In this document: one piece after another, positions 12,837 through 23,942 of the stretch
Layout: each line of letters starts with the position of its first letter
Numbering within the stretch: the first letter of the stretch is position 1
Position numbers and translations under genes: made by a program
The notes under the pieces: generated by a model
Told to the model about the DNA's origin: nothing
The model's database searches: none
Seen by the model: the letters and a program-made list of their open reading frames with translations, nothing else
Origin: Paragyromitra xinjiangensis
Taxonomy: Eukaryota > Ascomycota > Pezizomycetes > Pezizales > Discinaceae
NCBI GenBank assembly: GCA_038503065.1
Contig: JBCAMK010000001.1
Location: forward strand, 4,142,641-4,206,640
DNA length: 64,000 bases
Direction of reading: 5' to 3'

Positions 12837-15800
12837 TACACAGTAATTCAAGACCTAAATGAGTTGTACCTTTTTTGACCATCACGATCACATACACTGT
12901 TATCGAGCTCCGTAACACCGCGCTTCGCTAAGATAGGACTGGAAAGATCCCTTACAACGCGAGTACAAGATACTCAAGAAAATATTAGGTATTCGAATGA
13001 TCAATTTCGTTGAGGTTTGCCCATGCGTGGCTGGTTGCCGGTTTCGTGCCAGTTTCATGCTCGCATGTACACTGCCGTTCAGAAAGTCCCTGCCATCGGG
13101 CGCTACAACCAAAAAATTGCAAAGAACAAGCTAGATAAAGGAAAAATATATATATACGAATCACGAAATTCTAAAGAGTATTTCTACGCTTTTTATGACT
13201 ACTTACCGTAGAATTTACGATCTCGACCTGTCATTTTTGGATTTGGTAAGCGGGAAGGGCGCCAATTGTATTACTGTCCCTTGTACTTCGTGGCAACGGC
13301 CGGGTAATACTAGCAAGTTCGCCCGGGCTGCAGATCTCCCGCAGCGCCACAAACAACGGTCCCGTGATGTACTTCGGCTGGCCTGGCCTTAATTGATACC
13401 TGTCAACCGATTTTAATTGGACTCGATCTTCGTTTTGCTTGGCTACGTGTGGTCGTTTGTTATCACATACACGCTGATTGTGTGCCTATAAGAGTTCAGC
13501 TAGTTAGCTAAGGATAGCTAGCATCAAACACTCCAAATGTGAACGGTTTTCAACTATGGAGTAAAGTCTGTGCGGATTAGGGTTTGGCTAAGACGCTCGG
13601 TGATGAAGCGACCTAGGTATCATAGGTTTCTAGGGTATATCCGAGTGTAGGGCCTGAATACAGCTATTCATCAGGTTATTTTTGTAGCTCATCCATTATC
13701 GAGACTCGTAATCGAGATTGAGGGGGTCGATGTTGGGCTGGATGGCGTCGAGTGAGAGTGTGTGACAAAATTTCTACCCCTCTCGCCATCTGTGAATTCT
13801 TAAATCACATAGCTGAAGCCTAAGTTTACGCTGGATAGTTGGAGGAGCACTGGCGGGGCAGAGGTTATCCCCTGTTTTCCTTAAAACCCTTCCCGTCCCA
13901 TTGATCCCAGTCTCATTTTTCATACCAAGATCAGGCCCTTTTCAATCCAGTTTTCGGTGAGCGAACCAACCCCGCACATTATGCAACCCCGCGCCCGACA
14001 GACAGCATGTCAGTTCGCAAGCCCTCTGATTCAGTAGACTATTCGCAGATTAGAATATAATACCGTGGCCGGTGGGGGTGATGTTTTTCTTTTTCCTTCA
14101 ACGGCAACGGGCGCTTACCATATCACTCGCGTTTTGCTACAACCTTATTCCCCCCCTGTACGTTGGAAGATGCAATTGGGTGCTCGACGCGAGCTCATCC
14201 ATGGAACCTCGATTATTTTTACAGATAAGCTGTCTTTCCATACAACGTCCTGCTAAAACGTTCTTTTGCTGTTATCTGCTCACGAACTTCGGCAATACCT
14301 TATCATCGACGGACATCATGCTTACGCAAGAAAATTCGGGCCGAACCGGGTCTAGGGATCCCGCGGCTATGGGCTCCAATTTTCGTATGCACGCCGCCCA
14401 AACCGTGGCGCTAGCGAGCCATGATTCTGCCGGCGAAAAGCAAGAGGTCGGTTTCTAGTTCGTGGTTGTGGAAACCCCAATCTAGCACAATCCTCCCATA
14501 GGGACTCTGATTAAGAGTGCTAGCTCTCTGAAACGGGAAGGGTCTACACCAATAAGGGGGCAGAGTGAGAGTAGATTATGCGACCCAATCAGACTATGGA
14601 TGAAAACACATGCTGAAGTCATAGGCAATCGCTCGATTACATCGTTGAGAATTATTATTTTTTGGATACATAAACATCAAGGCCTAGGTCATAACGATAC
14701 TATCGAAAAGACTTAGTATCCTCAATAGCTTACTTGAACATAGGCGAACGTTACCATCTGTATACGACTCCACTAGTAATAGGACATCTACAGCCTTTAC
14801 CATGTCGATGTCGTGCACTTGTGGGACTCTAGGTATGCGGCTAGTAAGGCTAAGTAGAATATATCATATAATTATGACCTAGAGCTGGAGAATTCGTGTA
14901 CATTTCGAGTGCCCGCACCGAATACGGAATGGTCCAAGGTGCGAGTAGATGTATCGATATACATATTGTCCTCGCTAGGCTAATTCCCAGTATTTGGGAA
15001 AAATCACTTGTTTTAGTGGACACAATTTTTCCCGGTGAGGAAGATCTAAAATTTGAGTGCCAAATATCGAAAAAAACTAACTGGAACGTAGGCGTGAGAC
15101 TAATATTGCCATGGAAATGCTATGTAAAGGGTGAGGGTGTTGCAATTGTGAATGTATCACCTGAATCACATGCTGATGCTTTTCCTCAGCTACCGTGTAG
15201 TCTGTACTTCTTATTGGAAAGACATTAGGGAAGACCTTGGCAAAGGTGTAAGGAAATTTATTAGAGAGGGGTCGTCGTCGAAAACGTGGGAAGAAATGTT
15301 GGAAGTGTATAAAAATATAAGTAGAGAAAGGCATCAAAATGTAATTTTCTGCTATACAGAGATCAGTAATCACAATTCGATTCGATGCCTCTAAACGGAT
15401 GCCTTCGCGATGAGGGCCCTGCCTAAGTGATAGAAAGTACGTGGTAGGTGGGTAAAGAGTAGGTTTAACACCCTAGTATTCTGTTTCCTTAGATCTTTTG
15501 GCAACTTCGGCAAGGGAGAAATAATAAGAAAGGCATCACTTTTTCTAACTATGCACTTACCAATGCAAAAAAGCCTCTTTTCCTAGGCTAATATTTTGTA
15601 GTCACGTACATGTATTTATATTTACTGATGGCTTAACCTTATCTTTCCCGTATAATTATAAATACATGTACATGTTGATGATTTGACGCACTTGTTGATG
15701 CGTTTCTTCCTTTTATAGAGGAGATACGAGAGAGAGATATTCCTAATAAATATTTATTGAAATAATAAGTCTCTGTGTTAGTTACCTATTTTAAGTAAGT

Positions 15801-17540
15801 GACCGCATGATATCTCTATGTATGCCATCAAATACTACCGAATACCACCGAATACTGGCGCTAGATACACCCCGTTCATCTAAAGCCTTCTCTAGGGTCT
15901 TCTTTTGGGAGCCGAAACGGCACCGATCTATGTATGTGAATTAGGGAATGCATTTTATAATGCTACTATTAAGCGCTGCTGCTGCGATGTGGCCTCACAA
16001 TAGGTTCTTCCTTTTTTATTCTATCTCACTTTTCTCCTCACCTTAAACCCCATGTAAGAGCCGAATTCTTATACGATTTAAGGGAATCTTGGTTAACTAT
16101 AGCTAGACAGCAAGCAATTACAATATCTCTGATGACTTAAAATCTCCTTTTAGGTGTAAGCTGTACTCTAGAAAGGTCACATATTACGGATAATTTGCTC
16201 GTCCTCTAGGTTTTGCTTCTCACACCTCGAAACCCGGCCTATTTTAGCAGTTTTGTCTTTCTCGTGGAGCCCTTCCTCGAAACTACTAACAATTGAAAGA
16301 TCGCAACTTAAGATCCATTACACTAAGGTTAGCATATCTTTAACGACTTGGCCGAGGGCTATGGGAAATAAGTTTAAGGTGCAGTCCACGATGCCCCAAG
16401 ATCACTGACTCGAGCCGACGGGAATGTCAAACTATCGTCGAAGTTGCAGCTATTCAAGTGGCTAGTGTCTGTGAAACAGTAGCTTGAGTTCCAGTGATAA
16501 TCCTCCACAAGAATACTGGATAGTTCACGAATATATTCAATGTGACAAACCTTTGTGTCATTATGGAGGTTTCATGTGGACAGTTCTTCTTTATTGTACA
16601 TCACCTCTCGGGCTGTTCCAAAATACCCAATAGTCTGTACTTATACTTTCGTGAAAAGGAAAGGTCTGGTTCACCGCCCACTTTTCCGTGACAAAACTCG
16701 ACTACAAATGGTCCATCCAACTACCACCAGGACCCTACCAGCACCCGTACCAAAAGGAAAATGAAGTGAACCTGGACCAATATCTTGTAGGTTGATGGGT
16801 AGTTCAATGGTGAACACATAAAACCTAAGATGTTACTCAAATCTCTAGGTGGCGATGGCACTAGAATTCAACAGATAGCATACGCATATGTATTACATAT
16901 CCGGCCTACGTTCTTTAAGAATAGTCTTTCCCGGCCAAATGAATTTCCTAGCGACAGAATAGTATGCGTCTGGCGGCTTTGCATGTGTCGGGGAGAATCT
17001 CTGTAGAAACGACCTACCTCACCGCGGACCCGTTTATGCTGAAGGCTAGGACCTGGGGTAACTTTGGAAAGTGTATACATATCATTTTTGATATAATTAA
17101 TCTAGAGGTTTTGTGGCCCGGTCTCCGACCGGGATATTATAGATCTCGTTGCCTGGAATGTACCGGTAATAATTATGCGTGGGAGTTTTCTCCAGCTAGT
17201 ATTTCTAATATGTCTGCCAGTACGTATATTGTATTACCGGTATTTCGCTCCCGGCATTCGTTTCTGGTGAAATTTGGCTTATGTAGGTCCTTGATTCGCT
17301 CTTCTGGTATTATAAATTACTTCATCCCTATCTTTCTCCCCGATGGTTCATAACTACTAGATGGCGCCCAGTGACTTGAAAGATGAGAATATATTATATG
17401 TAGCATTTCGGTTAGATACAGAAGGTTGAAATTTTGGGGCCATAAGCGTTAGTGGGAGTTGGCACTATTCAGTAGTTTGCCTGCCCAATGACAAGTACTG
17501 GGAACTTTTCTCCATATAAAAATATACTATGAATAGAGGA

Positions 17541-18083
17541 TTATATATGTTCCGACCCGTATTCTATCTTCGCCAATTTGTAGACAGGTCGGTCGGTAAA
17601 CAGGCCAACCTATTTATCAACGGGACCATTCTGAGTACTGGCTGACCCACCTATGAAAGATGGTCAATATTCAAAGAATTTCAGTCTCTAAAGGAAGTAT
17701 GTAACTACATGTATACTTGTAGCCACACAAGCATGATGATTACCACCACAGTGTTTTACAAAGGTTACTACAACCTGACGATGACAACGAACTCTCCTCA
17801 AGTTTTCAGCTATAAATATATATATTTGATTCTCTCTAAAGGTGTATAATATAGTACATTAGAGAATGAAAGTCCTGATGTCAAAAATTCAAGTTGGGGG
17901 GTATCTAAAATGTTGCAGGATGAAGTTGTGATGGTTAGGTGGTGAAGGGGTTAAGAAAAAAATTCATTTAAAGATCGGCCATCTTTAGTGCCAGTTTATA
18001 GATGTATTAGCCAATACTCAAAATGGTCCTGCTGGCCTGTTTGTGACTAGGTGAAGATAGAATACAGGTCGGAACATATATAA
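17541..18083. mobile_element. Inverted-repeat element, about 543 bp, long imperfect ends
   Basis: The left end starting at 17541 and the reverse complement of the right end at 18083 share TTATATATGTTCCGACC and then GTATTCTATCTTC, with single mismatches. Similarity continues inwards in a gapped way (AACAGGCC, GGACCATT-TGAGTA-TGGCT). Both borders contain TA-rich sequence, so a TA duplication is possible but its exact position is ambiguous. No coding capacity is visible inside. It is probably a non-autonomous transposon or a foldback element. Confidence 0.65.
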
Positions 18084-18831
18084 CACCCCTTATCGCGCCA
18101 TCCTTTAGTAGACTTCAGAAATATTGCTAGCTGCGCATGCTGGTCGGCTACGAACCCGATAATACCGAGATGGAATGAATCTAACACAATCAAAGTAGCC
18201 TATGGTGAACGGGGGGGTGGGTGGCATTCGAGAAAGCCAAACTGAAGTAATAGATGGGTGTGTAACTAGTACCGAGTGAGACACTATGATTATATTCAAG
18301 TCCACCCTATCGACTGGCTCGTAGGGTATATGTACTGTAAAGTTTTGTTTGTATACGAGCCTGGGCTCAAGCCACAAGGCAGAGCCGTATGACTATCGTA
18401 AAACTTGACGAAATTCATTCCGGCGTAAGTAGATGGCACATGTATGAGATCCAGACCCTCATCACTGTTAGAAGTTCTTTAGCATAATATATGTAGCTTT
18501 GGAAAAAAACATAACACCAGCATGTCTTATGTATGTTTTACTCAATAGCCCCGGGACGAATCGCGCCAAACTCTATAGTACCGGCTGAGGCAATAAAGCC
18601 CTAGCCCCTGGGTTGAATTTTGTTTTAGTTGAGACGTCGACCAGAAATCTACTTGGGGCGAGGTTATGAATTGTTGGCAATACTGCAAAAATCAGGTAAA
18701 GATCTCATATCATTTAATCTCGGCCCAAGTATGCAACTGGTGAAAGGGCAATTTTCGCCCCGAGGCCTCAGCCTAAAACAGTTCGTTATAAGTAAGATTT
18801 TGCGGTATTAATTCTGCCCCACCCCCACCTC

Positions 18832-19202
18832 GTACATAGGGTGCACGAAAATGATGCACATTTGACTTGGTAACGAGCATATCGCTACAATTTCCCACAA
18901 CACAACCCCCAGGAGATCCGCAGATCTCGACTGGAATGTATATCTTCTATGCTTAGTGAGGGGATATCGCTTGTTAATATTGCAGAAAGCTCCCTATTGG
19001 TGCAAAGGTTGTGCTGAAAACAAAGTCACTATTAGATTGTCCAGATTTTCGCACAAAATACACTTCTTTTAATTACTTCCCTGCCAGAAATGAAATCTGC
19101 ACCATCTAATTGACCTCCCTGGCACTCAGCAGTCCTCAGAAATATGTTGTGGAGAAATATGGCCTGGTCGCGATGTGCATCACTTTTGTGCACCCTGTGT
19201 GC
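18832..19202. mobile_element. Inverted-repeat element, about 371 bp
   Basis: The left end (about 18832-18861) and right end (about 19173-19202) are imperfect inverted copies sharing AGGGTGCAC, then AAAA-TGATGCACAT or its complement. Weaker matching continues inwards (ATTTC-CCACAACA). No target duplication is evident at the right border, so the ends are approximate. It contains no gene. A degraded MITE is the best reading. Confidence 0.45.
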
Positions 19203-19707
19203 TGAGGTGTAGGGCTAAATCTGGTGACAGGTGGCGGTGCAGCACTCTGCTCAAGAGGCTCACAGCTTTCTGAACTGTCCTAGTTTTACCAAGCAACTTA
19301 GGTTCACATTATCTATAGCTAGAGCATTCTGAGTTGACTAGGTATTTCTACCCACCTCAAAAGAGTTGTGTGAACTGGTACAAGAAAATTGACATATTGT
19401 CGCATCGCCATTTTCGCCAGACTTACCCCTGCACCCTAGTACATATGCAGAAGGCTTAGAGTAATGGGCAGTTTTGATTGGCCTAGTAATGCCACGCTGG
19501 CAACGGCGATGGACCCGAGCGTGCAACCACATTTCCAAAAAACAATCTCGCCTCTGGATTCAAACCACTACTAGTACTAGGGTGGAGCTAAAAAGTATGA
19601 ACCTGTAGTTTTTTTCTCGATTTTTGGGGCCTATTGAAGCCAAGTCCTCAGTATCTACACTCGCCCTAGCACAGAAATGGTTTCAAGTGCCATTTCAATT
19701 AGCAGTA

Positions 19708-19928
19708 CCGTAGGGACTCGACAAATACAGACCGTTGCCAAGAAGGAGGCTTGCTATACTATACCTTTTGAGGGATCGATTTACATCAAAACAGAGGGCT
19801 CAGCTGAGGCTGTCGGAGTCAGCTCACAGAGAAAACCCCCCAAAAATTGGCTCAATCAACTCCGTTATTAGGATAGTATACCAGACATCCCCTCTTGGCA
19901 ACAGTCTGTATTTGTCGAGTCCCTACGG
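19708..19928. mobile_element. MITE-like element, 221 bp, TA target duplication
   Basis: The two ends are inverted copies over about 36 bp with a single mismatch: CCGTAGGGACTCGACAAAT, then ACAGAC-GTTGCCAAGA. Further matching (TATACTAT) runs to about 56 bp. TA flanks both sides (19706-19707 and 19929-19930). The near-perfect ends suggest a fairly recent insertion. Open frames across this stretch are by-products of the inverted repeat. Confidence 0.75.
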
Positions 19929-20859
19929 TATACGGTAGCTCTTAAGACCTGTTTGATTCGCCAGCAGGCGGCCGCGTGTGTTGCGTATGCATCAGGCTCG
20001 CGAACCTGGAGTTTTTTTAAGGCTGCCCCACATGAAACATTCTGTGTACTACCCAGTAAGTTGCTCTTCCTCTCCCTCTATAAAGCGCCTCCACAGTCCA
20101 CCTCTCTGGGCTAAAGTTGACCAAAACATCCTAGAATTCCTTCTCTTTGTGCACCATCATCTGTGTAAATCCCCCTCACAAATAATTTGTACCGCAAGAC
20201 GCTATAACTACCTACCTCATTCTACACTTTAGCGCTAAGCCTTACATTGGAATTTTATCGAGAAAGGGTACGGACACTATATCACATCAGAGTAAAAGGA
20301 CGCTAACAGTATGTAGAACCTCTCCTATCCGTTGGATAGAGTACCTCTTTGTCTTGGCTCCTCAGGAAGAGAACACTCGAATCTCTTGTGAACTCACTAT
20401 AACAATCCGTGAGCCAATACCTGTCAGCGAGGATGCTAAATGAGAGGTATTGTTGACTGTACTAGTACTAGTATTGGTAGAACGTCAATGGGATAGCATC
20501 CATCATTATTCTCTCCTAGATCCTTCAGCTCCATATCCTAGATAACCTCAATATAAGCATACATTTTTGGTTCCGAGCGTATGCTTACACCAGGAGTCCA
20601 CTAACCACGTGTAATCGCAGATACTGGTAACCTAAATCACGCCTTCCCTGCAAAAAGAAACGAGCTAACTTAAAATGATGCAACACAGAGGTTCTCCCAG
20701 CGATGAGGTCACGAGGCCCACACCCGCTGGCGAAGGTGTTAAAGGGCCGATCCACTTACCTTCGACTTACAACTGCGGAAATGGAATCTGCGGTGGAAAC
20801 CTTGTGTACCTACCCCCACCCACCACCCACAATCTTCAGAGCTAAAAAAGGGCCTTGGA

Positions 20860-21195
20860 TTGCGTAGTGGCGTACACCTATGTCTTCCTGACGAGAAAAA
20901 CGCCCTAACTATCTACTGCTGGGGTACCGACAACTGCAAATCAAAATGCAAGTCTAAGGGCGATTTCAACCGACATTACAACACCGTACATCTTAAGAAA
21001 AAGACGGATTGTCCCTTCGATGGATGCTTTCGTGTTGGAAAAGCAGGGTTCTCGCGCCGAGATAACATGCTTCAGCATCTGAGGGAAGCACATGGGGAAC
21101 ATGTCTTGAAGGTGAAGTGCCGGTTTAAGGGATCGAAGTTGGTTCGTAATGCCCAAGGCGAGGGTGCTGCTGGGGCTGTGGATGCGGATCGGTAG
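20860..21195 (+). pseudogene. C2H2 zinc-finger protein fragment
   Basis: The frame encodes a cysteine/histidine-rich segment with CKSKGDFNRHYNTVH followed by CPFDGCF...FSRRDNMLQHLREAHGEH. This is the layout of the C2H2 pairs in many ascomycete zinc-finger proteins of unknown function. The frame is open from about 20743 to the stop at 21195 but has no ATG before the fingers. I could not join it to a convincing upstream exon (an ATG pair at about 20674 does not splice in frame with good sites). It is therefore either the last exon of a gene with a missed start or a truncated remnant. It sits between an inverted-repeat block and a minisatellite, which favours a remnant. Confidence 0.5.
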
Positions 21196-21213
21196 CTTTG
21201 CTACTCTTTTGAG

Positions 21214-21262
21214 GTTAAGAGGGGAAAGAGGGGAAAGAGAAGAGAAGAGAAGAGGAAAGATG
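21214..21262. repeat. Purine-rich simple repeat (GAGAA-type)
   Basis: A run of about 49 bp made almost only of G and A (GAGGGGAAAGAGG..., then GAAGAGAAGAG), directly downstream of the zinc-finger fragment and upstream of the minisatellite. Confidence 0.6.
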
Positions 21263-21334
21263 GATAGAAGGGAGTATTGAGAAATTATTAGCACTAATTT
21301 TACCCTCACCTCTACTATTTATTTCGTTAGGTAC

Positions 21335-21945
21335 ATATGGGCAAGGGGCCTTGGGAGATTATCAGCACTCTTTTATTTCCTTTGTTTATTTTACACAGGG
21401 AAGCGGATCTTGGGAAGCTATCATCGGTACGTACTAGTACTCTTTCTTTCTTTCTTTCTTTCTTCTATTTCTTTCGTCGTCTTCACCGGTTACATAGAGG
21501 GAAGGAGTCCTGGGGAATCATCAGCACCCTTTTACCCCTCTATTACGTCACGCAGGGAAGCGATCAATATCTTGGGAAATCAGCAGTACTATTTTTTATT
21601 TTCTATTTTCTATTTTCTATTTTCTATTTTCTTTTTTCTTTTTTCTTTTTTGTCTACTTCATGAGGCACATAGGGGAAGGGGTTTTGGGAAACCACCAGC
21701 ATTTTTTTTTCACCGGATATATGTGAGGAAGGAGTCTTGGGAAATCTTTTCATTTGTTTCATTGGGTATGCCAACGAGGGATTTTGGGGAATCACCAGCA
21801 CTTTTTTTGTTTCTTTGGATATATAGGGAAAGGGTCTTGGGATATATTTTCGTTTGTTTCATTGGGTATATCAGCGAGGGGTCTTGGGAAATCATCAGCA
21901 GTCTTTTGGAAAAGGATCTTGGAGAACCACCAGCATTCCTTCTTA
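21335..21945. repeat. Degenerate minisatellite with core GGTCTTGGGAAATCATCAGCA
   Basis: About nine irregularly spaced copies of a motif close to GGGTCTTGGGAAATCATCAG, each followed by a T- or TTTC-rich spacer and often by a segment like TTCATTGGGTATAT. Two microsatellites are embedded: (TTTC)n at about 21441-21463 and (TTTTCTA)n at about 21593-21651. Spacing varies from about 50 to 100 bp. The open frames that cross it in several phases are products of the repeat and not genes. Confidence 0.7.
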
Positions 21946-22046
21946 CCCAGTAAGTCATCTAATTCCTTATCTCTGACATTAATCTTTATTATCATTGACA
22001 CAAGATACGGGCTGGTCCAGGACCAGCCTCCTCTCTACCCCTCCCT

Positions 22047-23010
22047 TCACAGCTTCTGCCCCGTCTTTGCATCAACTTCAACAATCTGATCAATCCCATC
22101 ATACTCCGGCAACTCTAACCCGTACTTCTCACAAATATACGGAGCCACAAACCTCCCCCCAATAAAATGTCTACCAGTAAAATGCCCCGCCAACGGTTTC
22201 GGCGCCGTCAAACTCACAAGCGCATCAGGGTGAAATCCCTTTCCAGGCCCCTCACTCGGCGGACCATCTTCAATATCCCACGAACTCGGAGCATCCACGG
22301 AAGTGACAGGGATCTTAGTCTCTGCGAGCGCACGAATAACAGAGGGGAATGGCTCACGGACTTCGCCGGAGAAGGAGAAGCCGAAGATAGCGTCGACAAC
22401 GTGGTGGGTGTCTTTTAAGGCGCCGTGGAAGTCATCTGTGAAGGGGACGCCGAGGGTTTTGAGCTGGGTGGTGAGACGTTGGTAGAGCTCGTTGGAGGAC
22501 TGTTTAGGGTAGTAGACGGTGGGTTGGTAGGAGTAGTGGTAAAGATGGCGGGCTGCTACGAGGCCGTCGCCGCCGTTGTTTCCGCTGCTTATGTTAGATG
22601 GGGTTGAGGTGGGGTTTTTGATGTACTTACGGGCCACAGGCGATGAGAATTTTGCGCCCTTTGCTAGGTGGGTGGAGCTTGTATACTTGGAATGGAGTTG
22701 TGTTAGCCGGTATATTCAGGGATGAGGTCTGTGAATTAATTGAAAATGTACCAGCTTGGGAAACGGAGAGCCTAGGGATACATGTATGTTAGACTTTGTC
22801 TACTCGTGCGAGATATCGATGCGTTGAGGTTATGTATATGTAAAATCTACACACCCTGCTAATTCCATAAGCTGGTCGATGGAGAATCCACCGGTGCTCA
22901 TGAGCTCTTTATCGAGTGCCGAAGCACTCTTCGCGGAGAGGGTCTGTAGTGGTAGGTTAGAGATGCTTAGGAACTTTTCAGATCTGTTGAGCACAAACCC
23001 TGAAAGCCAT
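22047..23010 (-). CDS. NNR1: NAD(P)H-hydrate epimerase (YjeF_N family)
   Basis: Model: complement(join(22047..22584, 22631..22685, 22752..22771, 22855..22943, 22999..23010)), 237 residues, the usual length for the family. The enzyme epimerises the damaged cofactors R- and S-NAD(P)HX so that an S-specific dehydratase can repair them. The protein starts MAFRTLSAKSASALDKELM, then GGFSIDQLMELAGLSV, then [20 protein letters not shown] (the nucleotide-binding loop). It later contains DAIFGFSFSGEVREPF and VDAPSSWD. Exon 1 is only 12 nt and exon 3 only 20 nt. Both are needed to reach an ATG and keep the frame, and every junction has GT...AG. It is divergent from the SWIB gene at 23943. No mitochondrial presequence is obvious. 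Confidence 0.88.
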
Positions 23011-23383
23011 CACTATGTCGAGAAGAAATATGTAGGGTATCCGAAGACGTCTGTTTCAAGAGTGACGAAGTTGAATCTGGTGGGGGTTGAATTGCAGCTG
23101 GGTTGGGGGTTTAATATATTTATATTTATCGATGACATCATTGGACTGAGGATAGATTAATGAAAAGAAATGTATCGATTTGTTTCATGATGCAAGAGAT
23201 GAGGATGAGGATGTTTGACGATAGAGGTTTAGTTAAACATTTGTGTCCGAGTCTCATCTGAGCAGATGGCTGTGGGGTTGAGATTGGCGTTGAGGCTCCG
23301 ATCTTATCTGATTGGAGACGGTTATCTGATTGGAGATGGATGTTGAGGCGTCAGAGAAGAGTAGAGAAGAGACTGTCTTGCTG

Positions 23384-23465
23384 TCCTCCTCTACTTCTTC
23401 TCTCCCCTCTCCTTCTTCTTCTCTTCTCCTCCTCTCTCCTATCCCCTCCTCTCCTCTCCCCCTCC
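23384..23465. promoter_or_regulatory. Polypyrimidine tract in a divergent promoter
   Basis: About 80 bp of nearly pure C/T on the + strand lie in the 932-bp interval between the divergent NAD(P)HX epimerase and SWIB genes. Such tracts are common in filamentous-fungal promoters and 5' leaders. It may be part of the leader or promoter of the + strand gene. No TATA box stands out. Confidence 0.4.
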
Positions 23466-23942
23466 CTAAGTGAGACTCAGCCTGAGTGACCGTCCATGAT
23501 CCAGCCACTCTCAGCCACTCATCCACTAGCCACTCCCTCGTGCTCTAGACTACTAACAGACCGCGCCTAATCCCAGCCCTAACCCCTCCTCTTCCACCCC
23601 CCCCCAGCCACCCTCTGCTCACTCGGTCCTGCTCAACGTCACCGACCATCCATCGCGATTCCTCTTCTTCCATTCACTCATTCATACCCCAGAGACCCCC
23701 ACCCTCATCTGTCATCGCTGTTCTAGGGCCACTCTTATATCCTTGATGCCCGGAACTTCCCTGGTATCCAATCCAACATCCCACGCCCTGTTCAAATGGC
23801 TTCGACCGCATGTACTGCTCCTCTTCCTCTGCTCCTCCTTCTTCGTGCTGCTGCTTGCTCCGAAAGCACAAAACACGATTCATAGTTACTGACTAGAACC
23901 CCCCCATGCCTAAATAGTGACTGAGGAAGCAAAGGCCCAGGT

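Larger units (their letters stand above)
11570..20742. other. Gene-poor block rich in inverted-repeat elements
   Basis: About 9 kb without a supportable gene. Open frames of up to about 129 codons (for example 14072-14458 and 16964-17353) have no domain, no credible start and no homology I recognise. The block holds four inverted-repeat elements annotated separately, six copies of TACATGTA (12168, 12700, 12750, 15607, 15663, 17706) and a small hairpin at about 20557-20588 (stem TAAGCATAC / GTATGCTTA). Confidence 0.6.

Noticed and set aside
14072..14458. 128-codon frame in the gene-poor block
   Set aside because: It begins at a non-ATG codon and its translation has no domain or splice-supported extension.
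16964..17353. 129-codon frame in the gene-poor block
   Set aside because: It has no recognisable domain, composition does not differ from the flanking DNA, and neighbouring frames do not join to it by splice sites.
21337..22089. Overlapping open frames of 60-130 codons on both strands
   Set aside because: They result from the minisatellite and its T-rich or TTTC tracts. Phe-rich low-complexity translations carry no domain.
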